Numbered from the stretch's first letter, positions 34,292-46,599 are shown. The stretch is DNA of 64,000 nt from Simmondsia chinensis (GCA_018398585.1 JAGTTD010000001.1:36719938-36783937); one strand, 5' to 3'. The notes: generated by a model from the sequence alone, not told the origin. Program-made: numbers and translations.

Positions 34292-37200
34292 CTCCCAAGC
34301 ATTTAAGCCGCGATTAACCTGTTCCACATGGCCATCGTTAGTTAAAAAGAGAATATGTAAGGGAGGGTGTTGTCTATACACCACTTCGTATGGTGTAGTA
34401 TACATGACTGATTGATAATTGGTTTTATACCACCACTTAGCTAACGGTAGCAAATCAAACCATTTTTTTGGAAATTCAAAGGACAAGCATCAAAGGTAAC
34501 CCTCGGTTTAAATCCTCGGTTTGGACTATCCATTTGCAGATGATAAGATATAGAGCAAAGGAGATTAACGCCCTATGTGAAATAACTCTTCCCAAAAATG
34601 GCGAGTGAATATGGGATCCCAATCCTACACAATTTCCTTGGGTAGCCCATGTAGCCTTTAAACTTATTTCACAAACATGTTAGCAACAGATGAAGCAGTA
34701 TAGGGATGGAATATCGCTATGAATGACTGTAGTTACTTTAGGGATCCACCACCACTAAAATAACATCTTTCCTGTGGGATTTCGGTAATCCCTCAATAGA
34801 GTCCATAGCTATGCTTGACCAAACTGTGTTGGGGATGGGGAGTGGTTGTAACAAGCCAAGGTAAGCCACTTTCCCATTTTTGCATCGTTGACATACCGCA
34901 TAATGGTAGATAAAGGTCTTAACATCAGTTTTTATGCCTTTCTAATAAAACAGCGTGGACACTATTTTAGTTGTAGCGGTGACCCCCAAATGCCCACCTA
35001 TGAGAGAGTCATGCATCCATTGTAAAATATCATGTTTCTCGGGGTTAGGTGAACTAGCAACCAACTTACTATTTCACTGTAAGACCCGGTTGTCCCAAGT
35101 GTACCACGCATGTGACATGGGGTTGCATGAAGGTCGCTAATGATACGTTGAAGGTTTGGGTCAGTTTCGCATTCTCAAGATATGTGCTCAAACAAATCAG
35201 ATGAGATTAAGGGGAGTGTGAGCGTGAGCAAAGTGCCACTTGAAGCATGTCGTAGGGCATCTACTACGATATTCTCTTGACCTAGTTTTGTAGGTAGCAT
35301 GATAACTGAGCCCCATCAATTTCAACAACCACTTATGTTCAAAGGGGTGGGAACTCATTGTTCTAACAAGTATTTCAAACTTTGTTGGTCGGTTTTAGTA
35401 AAAAAATGACATCCATTCAAATACCGATGCCACTATTGTACCGCATGGACTATGGCTAAAAGCTCATTTTTGTTGGTTCGTGGAGAAAGACCCTCGCTAA
35501 GGTAAGCTAATGGGTAGCCATCTTATAATAGAACATCTTCCAAACTTGACCCTGAAGCATCGGTCTCAATAGTAAACGGTTTGGTGATGTTCGATAGAGC
35601 TCGTACCTAGGTGGTGGTCAGTGCAGTTTTTATTGTGTGCAAAGTGTTTTCTGCCCTATTGGTCCATGTAAAGGCATCTTTCTTAAGAAGGTTGGTCAAA
35701 GGTTGCACTATTTTGCCATAGTCTCGAATAAATTGCCTATAATACCCCGTGAGGCCCAAAAATCGATACTATTGTTTCAAAGTACTCGATTTGGGCCATT
35801 CCACAACAGCCAGAATCTTGTTTGGGTTGGTTGCTACTCCTCCCCCCCGGATTATGTGTCCCCAAGTATTCCATTTCTAACAACCCAAAAGCACACTTAC
35901 TTTTCTTTGTAAACAATTGATTGTGACGTAAGACTTGAAAAACCATTCGAAAGTGACAGACATGTGTATCCCACATGGGGCTATACGCAAAAATCTCATC
36001 AAAAAAGCGAGTACAAATTTTCATAAATGTCCCTAACAATAGAGTCCACCAAACCTTGGAATGTAGATGGAGCATTAGTTAGCCCAAAAGGCATAACACA
36101 TATTCATAATGCCCCGAGTGAGTACGAAATGTCGTTTCCAAAATATCCATGGGATTCATCCGGATTTGATGATATCTGGAACACAAATCAATTTTGGAAA
36201 ATATCCTGGCATCTCTTAGTTTGTCAAAAAGTTCCTCAATTAAGGGTATAGGATACTTATCCTTGATCGTGTTGTTATTCAAGGCATGGTAATTGACACA
36301 GATGCGCCATGTTCTTCCAACTAGTGAAGCGTAGGGACGATGACTTTCAAGGATAAATTGGTTTTCCAAAAGTTTGTTGACCATTTGTTTGATAATGTCT
36401 TCTTGGTGCAAAGGAAATCATTAAGGTTGTTGATCAACCGGGTTCACACTATCCTTTAATGGAATCCAATGGTCATAATCCGATCGAAATGTGGGTAATA
36501 CCTTCTGTTCCTCAAACAGGAATGAAAACTAGTGTAAAAGCTTTTCCAATTCAATTGGCGGAGTGGAATCTACCTCATTTACATGTAAACGAAACAAATG
36601 TGTGGACCTCCCGTAATTATGTAAAGCACAAAACTGAAATTAGAACATATGGAATGACAATTCTTAGCTAGCCTTTTCTCACACAAAGTTTGATGGCGTC
36701 CTTTAAAACCAAATGAACCACACAAATTTTTAATATCCAAGCTGATGTGACCTCCGATGGAGAACCACAGGCACCCGAGCACTACATCACAACCCCCTAA
36801 TGGTATCAAAATCATGTTTGAACAATATGTTTTACCCACTGATTTCCAACAAAAATTTTCACAAGTTGTAGCACTAGTCATGATACCCCTGTTACCTACC
36901 GTGATCATACATGGGTTTATGGATGAAATTGGACGACCTAGTTGTCGGGCAACATGACTATCTAAAACATTGTGGGTGGCCCCACAAAAACATGAAGGGG
37001 TCGTCCCTTGTGGTACTCAATTACCCGTAATGTTTGGTATGACTATTCACCCACAAAAGCATGGAATGAAATAGTACGAGGCTATCCACACGTAAGTTCG
37101 ACTCAAACTCAACTTCCTCCCCTATGTCATCGACCTCAATGAGGAATATTGTCCACAGGTTTTTCTATTAGCACAATGGTGTGTCGTAGTTAAAGGCTCA

Positions 37201-38173
37201 TCAAAAAAGAAACATAAACCCTTAGGCCTATGTTGCGCTATCTCATTCCTACTCAAGGTATGATAGGAAGTCTCACCCGTACCCTTGGAAGCCTTGGAAT
37301 TAAATCCAATAATGGTCGATCGTGGCGCCATTAGTGGCATCCTTAAAGGTGGTTTCACCAAGGTTCACACACGTTGTGAATTAATACTAGTCTCTTGCAA
37401 TTTAGCCTTACACATGGTTTCATGTAAAGTGCAGGTCTAAAAAAAGAAGAACCGCAGACCCGATATCTGGTCGTAACCCACTTATGTGACAACTCGTGGC
37501 TATGTCTTCTCTAAAATTCTATTGATAGTAGAGTTCATCGAAAGCATTTTGATATTCTTGAACCGATCTTACATTTAAGGTTTACGATATCGGCAATGGG
37601 ATCCTCGTAAAGGTTGCCAAAGTGTTCAACTAATGCATTTCTATATTGTTCCCAAGAAACTAACAAACCATGATTCCTAACATAAGCTAGTGGCCATGCA
37701 AGGGCTATTCCATATTCATAGAAGCCAACTCAACCTTCATTGAATTTGGGACATTATCTAAAGGAAAAAACTATTCACACTTGTAAAACCAACTACGAAC
37801 ATCATACCCTAGAGAAACGTGGGAACTCAATTTTCCCCAATCTAAGTTGTAGTTAGTATTGGTTAGTTTGTGACCTAGAACTGACACCTCCATGCCCCTA
37901 AAATTGGAGCTCAGACCCGGATGACCTGAACATAGGTGGGCAATCGTAAGGTCCATAATGACTATTTGATGTTGTGTAAGCAGGTTGGGGTGGAATAGGT
38001 ACACCATAAGCCATTGAAGGGTGGATCATATACGTAGGGTTTCCTGTCAGTATTCCCATAGAGCTTGAACCTAAGGGATGCCTGACTGTACTTCCCAAAA
38101 GGCCTCCTAAGAACTTGCACCCTACGCTGCTTCGAGCCTCCGTCACCTGTGATTGCATATCTGGTACAGAAAC

Positions 38174-38740
38174 TGATGCAGCTGCCAAATAGCCTTTGGC
38201 GGGTCAGGTGGGTTAAGATGGACGAGCCAAGAATAGGGGGCATTAGGACGCCAAGGTTAGACGAGAAGCAGCATCGCATTCATGATTGGCTCATAGCTTG
38301 GCGGGTACATGGTTGGTACGCGGGATGAAGTCATTCATGGCAATTAGAATTCGTTAAGTCTCGGTGTTAGCAAGTTCAGGGGGCTTGGCGTTAGTGAGAT
38401 TCAAAGTAGGACAGGCGAGATTCATGGCATGAGACGTGGGATTTGAATCCGATTTTGATTTCTTTCCATTGTTAGTTTTTATTTTGATTTTCTTTGTGAT
38501 TTTCTTTCCTTATTTAGGTCCAACGCCTCCCTCTATATAATGGAAGATGATGCTAGGTTTAAGTTAGCCAATTGTTTTAGATTAATTTATGAATTAAATT
38601 TAGCTCTTTGATTCTCAAGTGTGAGAATTAGCATGAATTTTATCTTTTCCCTTGTAAGTTTTATTAGAGTTCAATAAAATTAAAGGGAAGGTTGTTGAAT
38701 CCTTCTTGTTTCCCTATTTTCCCATTCATATGCTACATCA
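38174..38740 (+). repeat. 5' LTR of element F
   Basis: Contains a TATA box (TATATAA at 38534-38540) after a C/T-rich stretch and ends TACATCA directly before the primer site. Its partner at 39957-40536 ends GCATTA, with the final dinucleotide mutated. Confidence 0.85.
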
Positions 38741-38901
38741 ATTGGTATTAGAGCTCAGAATGACTTCTGAGATGGCCCATGGGAGACCGAGGTATGCCGC
38801 TGTCAGAGAAGGATGAGATCCAAAATCTGCACCGGCCTCCGTGATGGATTTCCGGAGATTGAAGAGGAAGGCGCCGTAGTGTTGGCCGAGACTCATGACG
38901 A

Positions 38902-39354
38902 TTGGCGTCACATGGCGAGGTGGAGATAGCGGGTTACGAAGGTCGCTTGCTATTGGTCAGGCTGTTGGCTTTCACGCCTGAAGAAGAAGAAGGGGATGAT
39001 TTGCTACGACTCAACATATTCCAAACGACATGTGCCATTGGTGCAAGAGTATACTGCCTAGTCATTGATTCCGGGAGTTGTGCGAATGCCACCTCCAAAG
39101 AAGCTGTTCAGAAGCTAGGGTTGGCGATGGAAGAGCATCTGAACCCTTACAAGTTTTCATGGCTTGAGAGTGAAGACCAGGTAACAGTGTCTAGGCATTG
39201 CTTGGTGAAATTTTCAATTAGATCGAAGTACAAGGATGGTGTGTGGTGTGACGTCGTCGCCTTGGACGCTTGCCACCTATTGTTGGGGCGGCCTTGGGAA
39301 TACATAGGGGTGCCATTCATGACGGGAGGAAGAACACCTATAGCTTCATCTTAG
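38902..39354 (+). CDS. Retropepsin-like aspartic protease ORF of element F
   Basis: An uninterrupted 150-codon frame encodes the gypsy protease fold: VIDSGSCANATSKEAVQKLG with the catalytic D-S-G, then PYKFSWL, CLVKFSIRSKYKDGVWCDVV and the closing HLLLGRPWEY. The first residues (MASHGEVEIAGYEG) may belong to the end of gag. In intact relatives RT follows; here the frame stops at 39354 and RT is gone. It stays open although the element is defective. The start at 38902 is only the first ATG in frame. Confidence 0.8.
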   Translation: MASHGEVEIAGYEGRLLLVRLLAFTPEEEEGDDLLRLNIFQTTCAIGARVYCLVIDSGSCANATSKEAVQKLGLAMEEHLNPYKFSWLESEDQVTVSRHCLVKFSIRSKYKDGVWCDVVALDACHLLLGRPWEYIGVPFMTGGRTPIASS

Positions 39355-39589
39355 AAGAAATGAGGATCATTTTATTACCCAAGAATGTTGAGGCGCCATG
39401 TGTGTCAAAGACCGAGGACCCCTGAGCAGGAAGAGAGAGTCGTGTCCACTAACGAAGGTGGTCAGTCCAAGTTGGCACCTGCACCAATAGGCGTCATCAG
39501 GGGAGAGCCTATTTTATGAACCAATCCATGATGAGGGAGGGGAGTCGAATACGATTAGGAGTCCATCACGGGAGGTTTGCCCAGAGCGC

Positions 39590-39853
39590 TTGGCATATAC
39601 ATTGCCGCTGATAAGACAAGCATACTGCCGGCTGGCGTGGGTTGCCGCAGATGCCTTATCGAGGAGAAAGATTCGATACCGAGTAAACCTTGCGGAACAT
39701 GTGGGCCCCAGACACCAAGTGTTGAAGCTACTTTCTAGGAGTTACATCCGAGTAAAACAGAAAGGCAGCTCAGCGGTATTGACACTGAAAAAGGATGGAA
39801 CTTGGCGAGGAAAGGTTGTAGGTGCTTTATGGACGGTAGGGGCACATTTATAG
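39590..39853 (+). pseudogene. RNase H/integrase remnant of element F
   Basis: The short frame contains AADALSRRK, the usual end of a gypsy RNase H domain (VADALSRR). The rest is unrecognisable. It marks where the deleted RT-RNase H segment rejoined. Confidence 0.5.
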
Positions 39854-40917
39854 GGGCTGAGTCAGCCGCCGAGAGCTAATTTTTCGACAAAGAGAAGTCT
39901 GCAATGGAAGATCCCTTGGAGAATTCGAGGGAGAATTCTCTTCAACAGGGAGAGAATGATTCAGCCATCAAATTGCCTTTGGCAGGTCAGGTGGATCAAG
40001 ACGGGCGAGCCAAGAATAGGCGGGATTAGCACGACAAGGTTAGACAGGAAACGGCCACGAGTTCATGATTGGCGAATAGCTTGACGGGTACATGGTTGGC
40101 GACATGACTGGTACGCGGGCTGAAGTCATTCACGGCAGTTAGAATTCATTAAGGCTTGGCATTAGCGGGTTCAAAGGGGCTTGGAGTTTGCGGGATTCAA
40201 AGCAGGGCAGGCAAGATTCAAGGCATGAGACGCAGGATTTGAATCTGATTTTTGTTTCTTTCCGCTATTAGTTTTTATTATGATTTTCTTCGTGTTTTTT
40301 TTTCCTTATTTAGGTCCAACCCCTCCCTCTATATAAGGGGAGACGATGCTAGGTTTCAGTCAGCCAACAGTTTTAGATTAATTTATGAGTTGATTTTAGT
40401 TATTTTATTCTCAAGTGTGAGAATTAGAATGAATTTTATCTTTCTCTTTGTAAGTTTTATTATAGCTTAATAAAATTAAAGGGAAGGCAGTTAAATCCTT
40501 CTTATTTTCCTATTTTCCCATTCACGCTCTGCATTAAAAACTTGGTTCGATGGACCGACCATTGTCATCATCGCGGGCGATGGGCTTCGCGACATTAGAG
40601 CCGCTAGGTATGACATCAGCGGCGCCCCCACCGGTGCAGGTGGTTTGGCTAAATGCCCTAAAGGATTGTGATTGAGGGGGTGGGGTTGTACCTGATTCGC
40701 AATTTCAAGTGTCAATTCCATGAGATCGTTGTATGATTGTTGTTGTTTTCGATCGGTTAACTGCATTGCCCTCTTGAACTCCTCAGCCAACTTGCTTTCT
40801 TGCTGATTTTATTTATCACAAAGCTCTCCCACCAATTTCCTAAGCTCATCCATGTTGGTGGGTAGAGTATGTTGACTACGACGAACAGGAGCCATAGCCA
40901 TGGGTCAGAGTCTCGTC

Positions 40918-40930
40918 GGCTCTAATATCA
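40918..40930 (-). promoter_or_regulatory. Primer-binding site of element B
   Basis: On the minus strand TGATATTAGAGCC lies two bases from the LTR end. It is a slightly changed methionine-tRNA primer site (TGGTATCAGAGC). Confidence 0.7.
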
Positions 40931-40931
40931 A

Positions 40932-41529
40932 TGTCAAGAATTGAACTAGAAATGTAAAGGGAAGTAAAATTTGAAAAGAAGGAACTAGCATTCATTATCC
41001 ATATTTTTCTTATACATGATTGAGGCTTATTTATAGCCCTAAGCAAGAATACTAACTACAACTTGAGGAGGTAAGAATGAAATGAGTGAGTTACAACCAA
41101 TCATACAAACAATTGACTAACCAAAAAAAAAAATCATACAACCAACTGACTTCCTATAAATAATTTTACACTTTGTTATCGATCTCATGATTTGGATCGG
41201 TACATGCGTGAGGCGCTCGCACACCGACATGCCTTCCTCCTCAAGATCGGCTGAAGATGTCAGAATGTGGCACACATGTGTTTGATCCCTCACCTCAGAC
41301 GGGTAGCCACAACTTGAATCGAAGCCTACGTCACTGTTCCAGATCTACGCAAGTTCCTGGTCTAGTGTAATATTCATCTGCTTCTCACGTTCTGTGAATA
41401 ATCGAGACGGTGAGGAATATCCAGAAAGGTATTTCGGGAATCGGTTTGATTCTATCTCTGTTCCTTCTGTTTCTACCGGCGGCCAAAATATCGTGGGTTA
41501 TATAACTGTTATCAACTAGAAGCGAATCA
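40932..41529 (-). repeat. 5' LTR of element B (long form)
   Basis: Starts TGTCAAGAATTGAACTAG and ends AATCA. It carries a minus-strand TATA box (TATAAATAAG at 41026-41035). A block at about 41370-41490, including ATTCATCTGCTTCTCACG, has no match in the partner LTR. Confidence 0.88.
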
Positions 41530-41590
41530 AAACATTTTAAAAATTTTAATGTACCTGAAAAATATGTTAACTAAAATTTTCTTAATTTTT

Positions 41591-43121
41591 TTTTATTATT
41601 GTTACTATTATTAATATTCTCTAAATCCATAAAAGGGTTCAACTATTTTGTAAAATTTTAAATAAAAGCAATGTGTATAACTTAAATATAAAACATCATT
41701 TATATGGAGAAACAAATCTCTCTTTATTCCAATAGATGCTTCAGAATTTTAGTTTATTGGTTTTTTGGCTACTTGTTTCAAAATGAGTTTAAAAAATAAT
41801 ATTTGTTTCCTTTTGACACACACACAGGTGGAGCCCAGCCTACCTTTCATGTGGCAATTAATTGGAATCCGGGCCCTTGGCCGCGATTATGCAATGGCAT
41901 TAGCAGACAATTTGTGTCTAAGTCACATGTGTGTAACCCTCTTTATATTCCGAAATAAAAGTAGATAAATTCGCAATATTTTTTTACTCGATTTTGAGGG
42001 CCAAATATACTGCTATTGGTCACCAAATCATTGCCACATGCATGCCATGTTTAATATTTGAGTCCTTATTTTGTTATCACTAAAATTAAATTTTCATAAT
42101 AAGTTATGTTCGTTTAAGATTTAATTTCTATGCTAACTAACCATGAAGTAAAAATTTTTGTTTGGTCGTAATGATGAGAAATATAACTTTCACAGAATTA
42201 GAAATTGCCTAGCCTCGTCCTGCCTCTCATGAATTTTCACTTCCTATATTCTATCAATTATTGGGTAATCACAAAGAGGGCAAATACCTACTTCTCCACA
42301 ATTGCAAACAAGATTGATCATAGGATGAAGTTGGGAAGAGATTTGGGGAGAGGAAGCACTTCTTCAAACTATAGTAGAAGACAAATTTCTGTATTAGTTC
42401 CTGATAAACAAACAATCCCTTGATATCCCTCTGCCAACACTTTATACTATTAAATTGTATACTAGGGTTTAGGGCATGTACTAAATTTGTTTTATTTTAT
42501 AATATTGTAAAATATTATTAAGAATATCAGTAATTTTCATTTTTATATATAGATTAATCGTATAAAACTTAGGTAAAATTTGTATTTTATATTTTTTATG
42601 ATTTATACTATAGATTAAGGAGGACATTCTATTTTTCAAAAATCTTCCCTAGAAAGTTAATCTCACCACTCAATGATTAATTCAAACTAAAGACCATGTC
42701 CTTTCCAATATGAGTATATTAGAGAAAAATTATCACATTTGCTCACAAAAGAATTCGACCTAAAATAACGCTCAATCAAAAAGTTAAAATTTTTCATACT
42801 TCAAATTAAAATATTTAAAATTATAAAAGAACAAATTAAATTCGGATTTTCAAAAATTATTTCCTTTAGAACACTTATTTTCATACTTTTAATTGAAAGA
42901 AAAAACACAAAAAATTTTAAAAATTCTGCAACTAAATAATAAGTTTTGGTTACTTAAAAGATATATTTTCGTAGTAGTTCGGATGGAAACCCTCATCAGG
43001 CGGGTAGACTAGCTAACATAGCTATCCCTCATAACTTGCAGCATTCCTTTGCTAAATTTTCAGGTGTGAAGAAAGATTTTAAATCGAAAGAAGACATGCT
43101 TGCTGTTATAAAAATAAAAGA
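41591..43121. other. AT-rich intergenic DNA, no gene recognised
   Basis: No ORF with recognisable family motifs. Two GC-richer islands (about 41820-41960 and 42200-42440) have short open frames that match nothing I know. Confidence 0.6.
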
Positions 43122-43925
43122 GTTATTTATATTTTAGTACTTCAACTTTTTGAAAATAATAAAAAATGACCATAACATTTTTGAGTTAATAAGAAAGCCC
43201 CTAATTTTTTTTCTTTGTTAATAAAAGGGCTCTAAATTTTTATCGTATTAATAAAAGTCTATTATCTAGCATGATAACGTCATCTTGTGTTGATAGCAAT
43301 TTGAAACTCGAAACCCCCAAAACATCCTCCAAGCAAGAACACATGAATTCAGTAACTACAGGACAGTAAATCAGCTGCCCCATTTCTATATTGCATATAT
43401 TTGTGTATAATCTTCAATAGTAATTACAAATATAACTATTGGTAAGAAAGGAGAAAAGACATAGACGAACTAAAAGGGAAGAGGGGGAAGAGGGAGAGTT
43501 GATACATCATAGAGAGTGAGGAAAACCCTAATCTTATGCATAGTAGAAGAAAATAACTAGGGCGATGATGTGCCCTCCCTTGGTTAGGGGAGCTGGGCAC
43601 TTGGCGGCATGACTAGGCGAGCTAGGGACTGGGTGGCGTGACTATGCAGATGCATCATTTGCAGTGAAGTGCGGGGATATTTGTATCAATTTTATTTCTA
43701 ATAACGTAAGAATAAAAGTATTAAAGTGTTCTTTTATTATTTTACTGTAACATTAAAAGAAAAACAGTTGCCCAGTTTGCACTGTTAATGAAAAATGACG
43801 TCATCTTGCAGGAGAGAAGCCTTAATATTAATACGAAAAAAAAAAAACATGGGGCCTGTTTATTAATTAAAAAATGTCCTTTTTTTTATTTCGATAAACA
43901 TTGGGGTACTAAAATATAAAAAATA
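43122..43925. mobile_element. Degenerate MITE-like element with about 60-bp inverted ends
   Basis: The left arm TATATTTTAGTACTTCAAC...AATAAAAAATGACC pairs with the right arm, whose reverse complement reads TATATTTTAGTACCCCAAT...AAAAAGGACATTTTTT, with mismatches. The inner parts (AAGCCCCTA versus a GGGGCC block) also correspond. There is no coding capacity and no clear target duplication. Confidence 0.5.
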
Positions 43926-45781
43926 CCAAAATAAAACCAAACATTAGAGAAACATTTTCTTTTCTCAAAAGCCTCTTCCTTTTCAATATTAGCCCCTAGA
44001 GAGAAATTCCGAGCACTCCTGGGAACTGTGCAGGGTAATATGTCACTATTAAGAAAGGAAAAGGGAAATGCGTACATACACGAAAAGAAAAGAAAAACCA
44101 ATCCTACCTAAATTCAAAATTTTGATATCTTGACTAATATATGTATATATTTACATATGTTTATATGTGTGTTATGTTTTCGATAATTAGCAACAAAACC
44201 GCAATACATAATTGGTGACTCTAACAAGTGCAGCCTAAGAGAACCCGAAAAACCTCGGGAAATAGAAATTGAAACACATAACAGTATACACCCAAGAAAT
44301 AAGAAAGCAAGAACAACAAACATTCAAAAAGGAACAGAAACATGCACTACAAGGCTATATCAACATTGGGAGCGATGGGCTTAGTGTAGGAAACCATGGC
44401 AGAGTTGGAGATACATGTATATATTTATATATACTTTTTAATATTTCAATGAAACTACAATCTTTGATTTATATGTAATCAAAGATTTGAAATGTAAAGA
44501 CGATTTTCTCTCCTTTTAGATCAATAGTATTATTTTATTATCGGTAATCTTTACGTTCTAGGACCATTTAAAACGTTTATTTCCTCAACATGTTGGAGTT
44601 GATACTATATTCTACAACAATTAAAAAAAAAATGTTTGAAAGGTCCATTAGGGAAAACAATATTACTGCATTAAAAACAAAAATAAGAAGTGTAGGATAC
44701 CGATATTAAATTGAGAAGGTAGTTGAGTAAAGGGTCAATATGTAAAACTGGTGATAAAACAACTGCTAAATTGTAAAATTATATGTAAAAGTTGACACTA
44801 GACATGTTCTACAATGACTAACTAATAAACTCATTGAAACAAAAGCAACTCAAAATTATGATATAGTATATTCTTCGAACACTAGATAACCTCGTCATTT
44901 CATTTTAATTAATAAAGGAACATAAGGAACATACCTAGTGCTTCAAGGGCTCCCGCCTAACATATAATTGAAAATTAAATATAACTGTGCGTTACGAAGC
45001 AAAGCATAGTTATTAAGGTAAATTACACAGTTAGAGATTAATGTATTGATGTTTTATTCAACAAATTTCATGGAATGATTTTTTAGCAAAGTTATATATA
45101 CTTATTTAGCGAGTCCAAACGGTGGTGTGTATAGGTGTAAAATAGACTCCTTATCTGACTCTTCTTCATTAGGTGTATTCGAAACATTGTCACGTGTATA
45201 TGGGATTAGAGGAATAGCGTGAGAATGGCGAGATTACTAACAAATAATTAATAAATTTGAACCCTATTCACTGTGTTATTTGAATTATTTTATCAAATAT
45301 ATTTAACTTTTAAACTAAAAATTTATATCAAATGTTATGAACTAAATGCACTAAATTAAGGATACTAATATATAATTTGTCATATACTAATATATATATA
45401 TACATATATATATATATATTAGATGTTTGGTCTTATAAAGCAGTCATGTGTTTTTTAGGAACCCTAGACGATGACGTTTATGAAAAAAAGAAAAAGGAAA
45501 AAGAGGAAAAGAGAAAAGGAAAGCACAAAGAGAGTGATGATCGCAGCAAAGCATCAGTACTGTGTAGACAAAAGCTACAGCCCATTTCTGACAATCCGAA
45601 TCTACTTAACACCGCAGCACAACAGCAAATAAACCTAAACAAATGCCATAGCTGATCTATAAAGGAAATGACAAAACAAAACAAAACAAAAGTGGGGCTA
45701 CTGCGCCTCTAATCTTTGTTTTACATGCTTGCTCTTCAGGTGTCGATTATATCCTTTCTATGTAACATCATTCTCCACCCC
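43926..45781. other. AT-rich intergenic DNA; possible exon fragment at 45460-45655
   Basis: Mostly AT-rich without gene signals. A frame at 45460-45655, preceded by TTTTTTAG, encodes a Lys/Glu-rich segment (KKKKEKEEKRKGKHKES) followed by a mixed segment ending in a stop. It could be a scrap of a host exon or chance purine-rich sequence. A SINE-like scrap (GTGCTTCAAGGGCTCCCGCC) is at 44938-44960. Confidence 0.4.
45390..45420. repeat. TA microsatellite
   Basis: A (TA)n run with one C interruption. Confidence 0.9.
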
Positions 45782-46547
45782 TTGATGTATTTTCAAAATA
45801 TATGTTGAATAATATGTAAATTATTGATTAATATATGTATAAGATGTTTTTGAGATTGTCCCAATATATGTTCAAGTGTTTTAAAGCTTATCGGGGGTGT
45901 GTGTCGGCACATGGGCCATGTGTCTCGAGACACAATCCAACGGAACCGTAGGGGAACAGCTGTGTGTCGACGCACATGGCCCGTGTGTTGACACACAGCC
46001 CTTTACAGAAGCGCACAGAGAGAAACGGTGTGTGTCGACACACAGGGATTGCGTGTCCATACACAATCTTACAATAATCCCGTGTGTCGATACACAGACC
46101 TGTGTGTCGACACACAGGACATAATTTTTACAATTTTGCTTGTGTGTCGACACACAGGACATAATTTTGACAGTTTTGCTTCGCACCTTTTCCTGGGTTT
46201 TTGCGGTTCTTCTTGGCTTTGTTCTGAGACATCTCCCTTACATATAAACACATATATTCCCTCTGGTTTACTAACTTGAATGGCACTAAAATAAAAGAGA
46301 GAAAAAGTGTTTGAAAAGAACATTATGAGTTCTTGTGATCTTATGTGATTGAATTCAAGTAAAGTTTAACAAAACATCAATCTCTCACCATCTCATTCTA
46401 TCTCTCCCTTTACACATTTTCGCTTTATCGTTTGGTTGTTGTTGTATCCCCAAGGATATTTCATATACCAAAATAAATTTTAAGGAAAGTGATTACATAG
46501 TCTCAACACTTGAGATCTTTCGGTGACCCGGTTGCAAGTATTTTGCA
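45782..46547 (+). repeat. Left (5') LTR of the copia element
   Basis: Begins TTGATGTATTTTCAAAATAT and ends TATTTTGCA. It holds nine copies of a TGTGTGTCGACACACA-type palindrome, and the last two sit in a 40-bp tandem duplication (46101-46140 and 46141-46180). Confidence 0.85.
45897..46156. repeat. Palindrome array TGTGTGTCGACACACA, nine units (left LTR)
   Basis: Units lie near 45897, 45919, 45961, 45983, 46029, 46051, 46082, 46101 and 46141. Those at 46029, 46101 and 46141 are perfect 16-bp palindromes. The one at 45919 is a perfect palindrome with a different centre (TGTGTCTCGAGACACA). The others have one to four changes. Spacing varies (about 20-48 bp). Confidence 0.95.
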
Positions 46548-46599
46548 AGGATATTTCGTATACTATCATGTGTAATAATACTTGAGCCTTAGTGGATCT

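Larger units (their letters stand above)
38174..40536 (+). mobile_element. Small LTR retrotransposon F (internally deleted gypsy), nested in element B gag
   Basis: LTRs 38174-38740 and 39957-40536 both begin TGAT-CAGC and are alike along their length. Immediately inside the left one is TGGTATTAGAGC (38743), a methionine-tRNA-type primer site. Just before the right LTR is the purine tract AGGGAGAGAA. The flanks, GAAAC (38169-38173) and AAAAC (40537-40541), agree at 4 of 5 bases. Only about 1.2 kb of interior remains, with a protease ORF and an RNase H scrap. RT and integrase are missing, so the element depended on others to move. Confidence 0.88.
33390..40900 (-). pseudogene. Element B Gag-Pol with chromodomain (broken, interrupted)
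   Basis: Reading leftwards: gag N-terminus near 40790, an LTR element insertion, gag again from 38173, and a zinc-knuckle-like CFFF...HHC piece at 37200-37140. The protease region follows with GGCDVVLGCLW (about 36770). RT shows WRICVNYHALNNNTIKDKYPIP and FSKIDLCSRYHQIRM (36320-36150), and the usual FFDD site reads FFDE near 36000. RNase H is at 35730-35250 (TDQQSLKYLLEQ). Integrase is at 35040-34320 and 33855-33520, split by a MITE, with PIPNTVWSSIAMD. Last is a chromodomain near 33505-33390 (NKTITEVMVKWQG, EEETWKF). Numerous stops and frameshifts. Chromodomains steer integration toward heterochromatin in this clade. Confidence 0.88.
32855..41529 (-). mobile_element. Ty3/gypsy chromovirus B with two nested insertions
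   Basis: Two LTRs (32855-33318 and 40932-41529) start TG and end CA. The flanks are a perfect 5-bp duplication, AAACA at 32850-32854 and at 41530-41534. Inside, on the minus strand, lie a primer site, gag, protease, RT, RNase H, integrase and a chromodomain, in chromovirus order. A hAT-type MITE (33856-34291) sits in the integrase and an LTR element (38174-40536) in gag. Without them the element is about 7.9 kb minus 2.36 kb, near 5.9-6.3 kb. All genes are broken. Confidence 0.92.

Noticed and set aside
44269..44478. Plus-strand 69-codon frame in AT-rich DNA
   Set aside because: No recognisable motif, composition or splice context; the length is expected by chance.
45897..46156. CRISPR-like array
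   Set aside because: Units are palindromes with irregular spacing inside a retrotransposon LTR of a plant; no spacers of constant length and no cas genes.
45881..46186. Overlapping open frames on both strands rich in CVDTQ/CVSTH peptides
   Set aside because: They are translations of the palindrome array in the copia LTR and are open on both strands because of the repeat; the same happens at 48639-48913.
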